A DNA stretch of 27,738 nucleotides. Source: Spirochaetia bacterium (lineage in GTDB: Bacteria > Spirochaetota > Spirochaetia > Treponematales > Breznakiellaceae). A program made the translations under genes and the position numbers. The DNA lies in NCBI GenBank assembly GCA_025997755.1, contig BNVA01000009.1, forward strand, positions 1 through 27,738, written 5' to 3'. Every line of letters starts with the position of its first letter. The first letter of the stretch is position 1. Under the pieces are notes generated by a model that saw only the letters and a list, made by a program, of their open reading frames with translations, had not been told where the DNA came from and did not search any database. Shown in pieces: positions 22,834 to 27,738 of the stretch.

Positions 22834-24804
22834 TTACGAATTAAAAAACGTCTGCTGCCAGAGATCGCCTGAGGCATCGCTGGGCATACGCCAATCACCA
22901 CGGGGCGACAGGTTGATTGTGCCGACTTTAGCGCCGTCCGGCATACATGAACGCTTGAATTGTTGTGAAAAAAATCTTTTGTAAAAAACTTTGAGCCATT
23001 TTAAAATTGTATCTTTCGTATAAACACCATTAAAAGCATATTCCGCCAGAAACAAGATTTTTTCAGGTTGAAAGCCCCATCTAAGCAGATGGTAAAGAAA
23101 GAAGTCATGCAGTTCGTAATGACCGACTAACTCTTCGGTTTTTTGAACGATTTTCCCGTCTTCCGGCGGCAGTAGTTCCGGGCTTACCGGTGTGTTCAAA
23201 ATATCACGCAGAATGGCGGAGGTTTTTTTACCGCCTATAATGACCTCATCATTATTTTTACCGGCTTCATCGGCAAACCATTCAACAAGATATCGGACAA
23301 GCGTTTTCGGAATCGAGGAGTTCACCCCATACATCGAAATATGATCCCCGTTATAGGTTGCCCAGCCTAACGCAAGCTCGGAGAGGTCGCCGGTACCGAT
23401 AACTAGTCCGCCGGTTTTGTTTGCTAAATCCATGAGTATTTGTGTGCGCTCTCTGGCTTGTGAATTTTCGTAGGTTACATCATGGTCTTTTTCGTTTTGC
23501 TCTATGTCGGAAAAATGCTGCCTAACCGCTTTTTCTATATTGATTTCGCGGAATTGAACGTCAAGCGCTTGCGCAAGGGATGCGGCATTGTTATGAGTTC
23601 TATCGGTAGTACCAAAACAAGGCATTGTTACGGCGATTATATCGTTTAAGCCGCGCTTGCAGATGCGGAACGCGTTTACAGTTACCAGCAGCGCCAGCGT
23701 TGAGTCGAGTCCGCCCGAAAGCCCTATGAGCGCCGTCTTTGCGTTTGTGTGCAAAAGCCGTTTTGCAAGCCCGTGAGATTGCAAAGCGATGACTTCCCGG
23801 CAGCGTTTGACTCGTGCGTCTTTATCCGCAGGAACAAATGGGTGAGGGTCTATCTTCCGCAGTAACGGCAAACTAATTTTATTTTCATGCTGAATTTCTA
23901 CGTTGATGCGGCGCGGTTTAAAATTATCTGAATACTGTGCGGCGCATTGAGCAAATGTGTTAGTTTTCCGCCGTTCCTGAACAAGCCGCTGCAGATCAAT
24001 ATCGGCTGACAGCAAAGAGCCGTCGAACAATTCGGACTCGGCTAAAACGGCGCCGTTTTCCGCAATGATATTGTGTCCGGCAAAAACCAAGTCGGTGGTG
24101 GACTCACCCTGCCCCGCGTCGGCGTAGATGTAAGCCGAGGCAAGCCGCCCTGACTGTGAAGAAACCAGTGTTCTGCGGTAATCGGCTTTTCCGATAATTT
24201 CATTGCTTGCCGAAAGGTTCACAATAACCGTAGCGCCGGAAAGCGCCAGCGCTGTTGACGGAGGGGCGGGCGTCCACAGGTCTTCGCAGATTTCCGCGCC
24301 TATAACAAGGTCCGGATTTTCGGCATCACAGATCATTATATCGGTTCCAAACGGCACATCGGGAAACTTCGCAGAAAGGTAGACTGAGCCGCCATGCTTG
24401 GGAGCGGGGGCAAAGTGCCGTCGCTCATAAAATTCAGAATAGTTCGGTATGTAGGTCTTTGGGACTAAGGCAAGAATTTTTCCCTTATAGACAAGCGCAG
24501 CGCAGTTATAAAGCGCGCTTCCTGCGGCAACCGGCAAGCCTACAACCGAAAGGACAGACAGGGCTTTTGTTTCTTCCGCAATGTGTTCCAGCGCGGCAAT
24601 GGCGGCGGTTTGCAGCGCGGTCTGTAAAAATAAATCGCTGCAGGTATACGCGCTAATACACAGCTCAGGAAAAACTATCAGGCTCACATTTTTTGAGTTC
24701 GCATCCTTAACACATTGAATTATAGCGTCCGCGTTTTTTTCGCAGTCTGCAACAACAAGCGGAGGGCTTACACAGGCAACTCTAAAAAATCCGAAGTTTT
24801 TCAA
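22834..24804 (-). CDS. nadE: Glutamine-dependent NAD+ synthetase
   Basis: A two-domain enzyme of 656 residues that makes NAD+ from deamido-NAD+ using glutamine-derived ammonia. The N-terminal nitrilase-type amidase has its glutamate in VFPELCISAYTCSDLF, its lysine in ALVPKTYIPNYSEFYERRHFAP and its cysteine in IGAEICEDLW. The C-terminal ATP-pyrophosphatase domain has TALIGLSGGLDSTLAL and later GTGDLSELALGWATYNGDH. The frame opens at a GTG at 24819, but GGCGGAG (plus 24810-24816) sits five bases before a TTG at 24804 (MKNFGFFRVACVSP), which also matches where the family begins. The methyltransferase gene ends 21 bases upstream on the same strand. Confidence 0.93.
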   Translation of the reverse strand: MKNFGFFRVACVSPPLVVADCEKNADAIIQCVKDANSKNVSLIVFPELCISAYTCSDLFLQTALQTAAIAALEHIAEETKALSVLSVVGLPVAAGSALYNCAALVYKGKILALVPKTYIPNYSEFYERRHFAPAPKHGGSVYLSAKFPDVPFGTDIMICDAENPDLVIGAEICEDLWTPAPPSTALALSGATVIVNLSASNEIIGKADYRRTLVSSQSGRLASAYIYADAGQGESTTDLVFAGHNIIAENGAVLAESELFDGSLLSADIDLQRLVQERRKTNTFAQCAAQYSDNFKPRRINVEIQHENKISLPLLRKIDPHPFVPADKDARVKRCREVIALQSHGLAKRLLHTNAKTALIGLSGGLDSTLALLVTVNAFRICKRGLNDIIAVTMPCFGTTDRTHNNAASLAQALDVQFREINIEKAVRQHFSDIEQNEKDHDVTYENSQARERTQILMDLANKTGGLVIGTGDLSELALGWATYNGDHISMYGVNSSIPKTLVRYLVEWFADEAGKNNDEVIIGGKKTSAILRDILNTPVSPELLPPEDGKIVQKTEELVGHYELHDFFLYHLLRWGFQPEKILFLAEYAFNGVYTKDTILKWLKVFYKRFFSQQFKRSCMPDGAKVGTINLSPRGDWRMPSDASGDLWQQTFFNS

Positions 24805-24825
24805 AACAGCTCCGCCCACATTTTA

Positions 24826-25671
24826 CTACAAAGCTGATGGAAATGTAAGTCTTTTCTTTGCAATATCAAAATATGTTTTATCAATTTCTATTCCGATAAA
24901 GTACCTTCCGCCTATACTTTGACAGGCAACGCCGGTTGTGCCGCTGCCGCAAAACGGATCCAAAACGACATCGTTTTCTTTTGTAGAGGCGGCTATAATT
25001 CTTTCCAAAAGCGCTAATGGTTTTTGTGTCGGGTGCTTACCGTATTCTTTGTCCTCATTTTTTGGCGTTGGTATTGACCATACAGAGCGCATCTGCGTGT
25101 TTTCTTTTTTTAATTTATCCTCAGGAAAAAATCCGTTTTTCATCAATTCATAATTAAAAGTATGTTTTGCTTTTGTATCTTTTCTTGCCCAAAGCAATGT
25201 TTCGTGCGAAGCGGTAAAAAACCGGCAGCTTAAATTAGGCGAGGCATTGGGTTTATACCATGTAATATCATTCAAAATATGAAAATCATTTTTTTGCAGG
25301 ACATACCCGCATTGATAAATACTGTGATACGTTCCGGAAATCCAAATTGTGCCCTCCGGCTTTAATACACGGCGGCACGCTTTTATCCATTCATCGTGAA
25401 AATTCGTATCCTCAATAAAACCTTTGCTTTTATCCCACCTGCCTTTATTGACGGAAACCATTTTGCCATTCTGACAAGTAATTCCATTATTAGACAGCAT
25501 ATAAGGCGGATCCGCAAAAATAGTATCTATCGAATTTTCCGGCAGTAAAGATAATATTTCCAGGCAATCACAGTTAAACAAACAAGCTTTATCAATGCGG
25601 TTATCTTTTACAATTGTGTCCGGTAATTGCGGGAATAATATATCTGTAAATGTTTTTGTTTTTATTTCCAT
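24826..25671 (-). CDS. Orphan adenine-N6 DNA methyltransferase (beta class, DpnA/YhdJ-like)
   Basis: A 281-residue protein with catalytic motif IV FADPPYMLSNNGIT early in the sequence, then VSVNKGRWDKSKGF, LKPEGTIWISGTYHSIY, ITWYKPNASPNLSCRFFTASHETLLWARK and HPTQKPLALLERII. SAM-binding motif I, LDPFCGSGTTGVACQ, lies near the C-terminus. Motif IV before motif I is the beta-class order; the sequence resembles DpnA, HinfI methylase and YhdJ. The target site is not predictable. No restriction endonuclease is present beside it, so it may be solitary and regulatory, or the remaining half of a system. The ATG has no Shine-Dalgarno sequence. It is followed by nadE and is divergent from the SIR2-TPR gene. 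Confidence 0.9.
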   Translation of the reverse strand: MEIKTKTFTDILFPQLPDTIVKDNRIDKACLFNCDCLEILSLLPENSIDTIFADPPYMLSNNGITCQNGKMVSVNKGRWDKSKGFIEDTNFHDEWIKACRRVLKPEGTIWISGTYHSIYQCGYVLQKNDFHILNDITWYKPNASPNLSCRFFTASHETLLWARKDTKAKHTFNYELMKNGFFPEDKLKKENTQMRSVWSIPTPKNEDKEYGKHPTQKPLALLERIIAASTKENDVVLDPFCGSGTTGVACQSIGGRYFIGIEIDKTYFDIAKKRLTFPSAL

Positions 25672-26138
25672 ATTGTCGTTTTGCTGTCGTTTTTATAAAC
25701 TCTGTACTCACACCGGCAGATTTTAACCGCTCAACGAGCGGAATAACTGCATATCAACATTATAAATTATTTACACAAGTGTAAATTACCACAATACCCT
25801 ATCTTATGAAACCGCATGTATTATTGTGCATGAAATTTCTTGTAGTTGCAGCCCTATCAAAAAGTGGGACGCACAAGTATCGACACAAACATCTGAATGT
25901 TCCCCTATAAAATGTTTAAAATCAACAGGTTTCGCAATAAAACAACATTTTTAATTCTTCAAAATGTCATATAAATGGAATCGTTATCTTTTCTAAGGTA
26001 TTATTGAAAATATGTAAATATACATCAAGTAAATACCCCATTCCTGATTATATGAATAATGAATGGTATGCAAATTTTTCATAGTTTTTACTCATAATAT
26101 TTTTATCAGTGATGATTAAAGGCGCATGATATTCTATG
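25672..26138. other. AT-rich divergent intergenic region
   Basis: About 470 bases without a convincing gene. On the minus strand, just before the methyltransferase, the only open frame reads YAVIPLVERLKSAGVSTEFI (from about 25750 down) with no start codon. It could be the tail of a lost gene. It contains the hairpin CCGCTC AAC GAGCGG (25727-25741). A perfect 8-bp inverted repeat, ATTTACAC and GTGTAAAT with a two-base gap, lies at 25769-25786. From about 25800 to 26138 I see nothing recognisable. Confidence 0.5.
25769..25786. promoter_or_regulatory. Operator-like 18-bp inverted repeat
   Basis: ATTTACAC (25769-25776), AA, GTGTAAAT (25779-25786). The size and symmetry suit a dimeric repressor site. 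It lies about 98 bp upstream of the methyltransferase start. No regulator gene is adjacent. Confidence 0.4.
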
Positions 26139-26167
26139 TTGACAGTTTTAAAATATTGTGTTATACT
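26139..26167 (+). promoter_or_regulatory. Strong sigma70 promoter for the SIR2-TPR gene
   Basis: TTGACA at 26139-26144 and TATACT at 26162-26167 are 17 bases apart: a consensus -35 and a near-consensus -10. AAAGGA at about 26184-26188 precedes the ATG at 26198. Confidence 0.8.
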
Positions 26168-26197
26168 ACCAATACCATTATGAAAGGAAATAAAGCA

Positions 26198-27738
26198 ATG
26201 CAAGCTGATAAAAGTACTGAATCGGAAAATTTTGTTTCGCTTAATTCATTGGTGAGCGCAATTTATGATTCATGCGGGAAAGACGACTCAAGAGGCGGTG
26301 AGCGTTTTTGTTACATACTTGGCTCAGGCGCATCTGCGACATCCGGTATAAAGACCGGCGTTGAACTTGCGAGGATTTGGATAGATGACTTGAAGAAACG
26401 AGGTGAAGTGTGTGACCTTGACCCTGAAAACAGCGAAGACTATTTTAAGATATTCAAGAAACGCTTTGAAGTTAATCCAAAACTGGGGCAGCATTTCATA
26501 CGTACTGCAATGAAAAATGCGGAACCGAGTTTTGGCTACTATCCGTTTTCGCAGCAGCTTAGCGGAAAATGGAACAACGTTGTTATTACCACGAATTTTG
26601 ATAAACTTATAGAGGAGGCACTGCACATTTACACCAGTGAGAAGCCGCTTGTTATTGATAACGAGAAACTGACTGATTTATACGACCCAAATATGGAAGA
26701 TCCCGTTATCATCCAAATTCATCGCGGAATGTTTAATTCCATTAATTCGCCTATAGACGTACAGGAACTGGCACTGGAATGGAAAGTTCTGCTTGACCAA
26801 ATTTTAAACAGATATATTCCCATTGTTATCGGTTATGGCGGCGGGGACAAGACCTTGATGGGTTATCTGGAAAATGCCGAATTACCTAATAATATATATT
26901 GGTGCTACAGGCAATGTGATAAAGCTGAAAGCTTGAAAACGGCAAAAAAAATAACCGCCAGCAGAGAAAAAGTTAAATTGATAGAGATTGAAAATGTTGA
27001 TGCGTTTGACTTTATAATGTTAAAAATCAATGAAGCCTTCAAATACCCGCAGCCTGAACAAAAAATTACCGATCGCGCAGATAAATGGAAAAAAATTGTC
27101 AACGAGAAGATTAATAAGCTAAACAAAGATGAACTATTGCTCACACCAGAAACTGACCGCCGTATTAAATATTTTGACGAAAAAATTAAGGAAAACCCAA
27201 TTGATGCGGCACTGTTTTATAGTCGTGCTTCCGCTTATCATGAAAAGGGTGAATATGATAAGGCTTTAGCGGACCTTGATGAAGCAATTCGCCTGAAGCC
27301 GGAGGATGCAGACGCATACAATAATCGTGGCATCGCTTACGCTAAGAAGGGCGAATATGATAAGGCTTTAGCGGACTATAGTGAAGCAATTCGCCTGAAG
27401 CCGGAGGATGCTGTCGCGCACTACAATCGTGGCAACACTTACGCTGAAAAGGGCGAATATGATAAGGCTTTAGCGGACTATAGTGAAGCAATTCGCCTGA
27501 AGCCGGAGGATGCTGTCGCGTACCACAATCGTGGCAACGCTTACGCTGAAAAGGGCGAATACGATAAGGCTTTAGCGGACCTTGATGAGGCAATTCGCCT
27601 GAAGCCGGAGAATGCTGTCGCGTACCACAATCGTGGCAACGCTTACGCTGAAAAGGGCGAATATGATAAGGCTTTAGCGGACTATAGTGAAGCAATTCGC
27701 CTGAAGCCGGAGGATGCAGACGCGTACCACAATCGTGG
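26198..27738 (+). CDS. SIR2-like NADase domain with C-terminal TPR repeats (incomplete, runs off window)
   Basis: At least 513 codons without a stop before the window ends. Residues about 36-290 form a SIR2-like domain: nucleotide loop YILGSGASATSGIKTG (GSGAS at 42-46), VVITTNFDKLIEEAL (131-135), histidine in IQIHRGMF (H175) and VIGYGGGDKTLMGYL (212-217). From about residue 336 at least five 34-residue TPR units follow (EKGEYDKALADYSEAIRLKP type). SIR2 domains fused to repeat or sensor modules act in phage defence by degrading NAD+ once triggered; the TPR part would sense or oligomerise. Bacterial deacetylases do not carry such TPR tails. No partner gene is visible in the window; a companion may lie downstream. 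Confidence 0.82.
   Translation, partial: MQADKSTESENFVSLNSLVSAIYDSCGKDDSRGGERFCYILGSGASATSGIKTGVELARIWIDDLKKRGEVCDLDPENSEDYFKIFKKRFEVNPKLGQHFIRTAMKNAEPSFGYYPFSQQLSGKWNNVVITTNFDKLIEEALHIYTSEKPLVIDNEKLTDLYDPNMEDPVIIQIHRGMFNSINSPIDVQELALEWKVLLDQILNRYIPIVIGYGGGDKTLMGYLENAELPNNIYWCYRQCDKAESLKTAKKITASREKVKLIEIENVDAFDFIMLKINEAFKYPQPEQKITDRADKWKKIVNEKINKLNKDELLLTPETDRRIKYFDEKIKENPIDAALFYSRASAYHEKGEYDKALADLDEAIRLKPEDADAYNNRGIAYAKKGEYDKALADYSEAIRLKPEDAVAHYNRGNTYAEKGEYDKALADYSEAIRLKPEDAVAYHNRGNAYAEKGEYDKALADLDEAIRLKPENAVAYHNRGNAYAEKGEYDKALADYSEAIRLKPEDADAYHNR
27205..27738 (+). repeat. Tandem 102-bp coding repeats (TPR units), nearly identical in DNA
   Basis: The block beginning GAATATGATAAGGCTTTAGC recurs at 27251, 27353, 27455, 27557 (one change, GAATACGAT) and 27659, an exact 102-bp period. 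Each unit encodes 34 residues. Units alternate between DLDEAIRL (1, 4) and DYSEAIRL (2, 3, 5). The array continues past the window end. Confidence 0.9.

Noticed and set aside
27342..27695. Minus-strand frame with repeated His/Arg-rich units
   Set aside because: It is the mirror of the 102-bp TPR repeats of the SIR2 gene; the plus-strand frame has clear TPR consensus, a promoter and an upstream SIR2 domain.
27205..27738. CRISPR-like array
   Set aside because: The period is 102 bp with no variable spacers, and each unit encodes a TPR; this is a coding tandem repeat.

Overview
The window looks like a piece of an anaerobic, host-associated bacterial chromosome. A treponeme-like spirochaete is my best guess, from the general style of the chemoreceptor, NAD synthetase, TPR and toxin-antitoxin genes. 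This is a weak inference: there is no rRNA or other marker. Base composition is patchy. The Tat cluster (17844-21319) is GC-rich (about 62% in the line I counted, 18001-18060), while the restriction-modification operon and the HicAB/VapBC block are very AT-rich (about 25% GC in 15241-15300). This points to an accessory region assembled from several sources.

Layout. 1-84: N-terminus of an unknown minus-strand gene. 102-4368: decayed Wadjet (Jet/Mks/EptABCD-type) plasmid-defence locus. jetC lacks everything before its Walker A motif and carries an in-frame amber stop; jetD is intact. 4883-6979: methyl-accepting chemotaxis receptor. 6971-7029: a hairpin and a palindrome closely matching the ParB site parS. 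7028-7273: small membrane protein. 7369-7869: small toxin-antitoxin-like pair. 12368-7852, minus strand: apparent five-gene operon, MarR regulator, MATE exporter, VOC/glyoxalase protein, OmpR-type response regulator and sensor kinase, behind a strong promoter inside a 40-bp palindrome. 12467-13003: cysteine-rich DUF2284 protein.

13202-17760 is a tightly overlapping plus-strand defence/addiction operon: single-chain type IIG restriction-modification enzyme, DUF4062 (TIR-like) protein with an unusual N-terminal extension, PIN-domain toxin and small antitoxin. 17844-21319 is a self-contained Tat module: Tat-signal DUF362 protein, polytopic ferredoxin resembling a NapH-NapG fusion with an internal twin-arginine motif, TatA and TatC. 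A transposase remnant follows, then HicAB and VapBC with palindromic promoters. On the minus strand lie glutamine-dependent NAD synthetase and an orphan adenine methyltransferase. Divergent from these, from 26198 to the window end, is an incomplete SIR2-domain gene with near-identical 102-bp TPR repeats, probably an NAD-depleting defence protein.

The strongest candidates for something new are the NapH-NapG-like fusion encoded with its own TatA/TatC, the RM-DUF4062-PIN operon, the SIR2-TPR gene beside a methyltransferase and NAD synthetase, and a recurring arrangement in which a -10 box sits 6-9 nt before a start codon lacking a Shine-Dalgarno sequence (leaderless-type starts).
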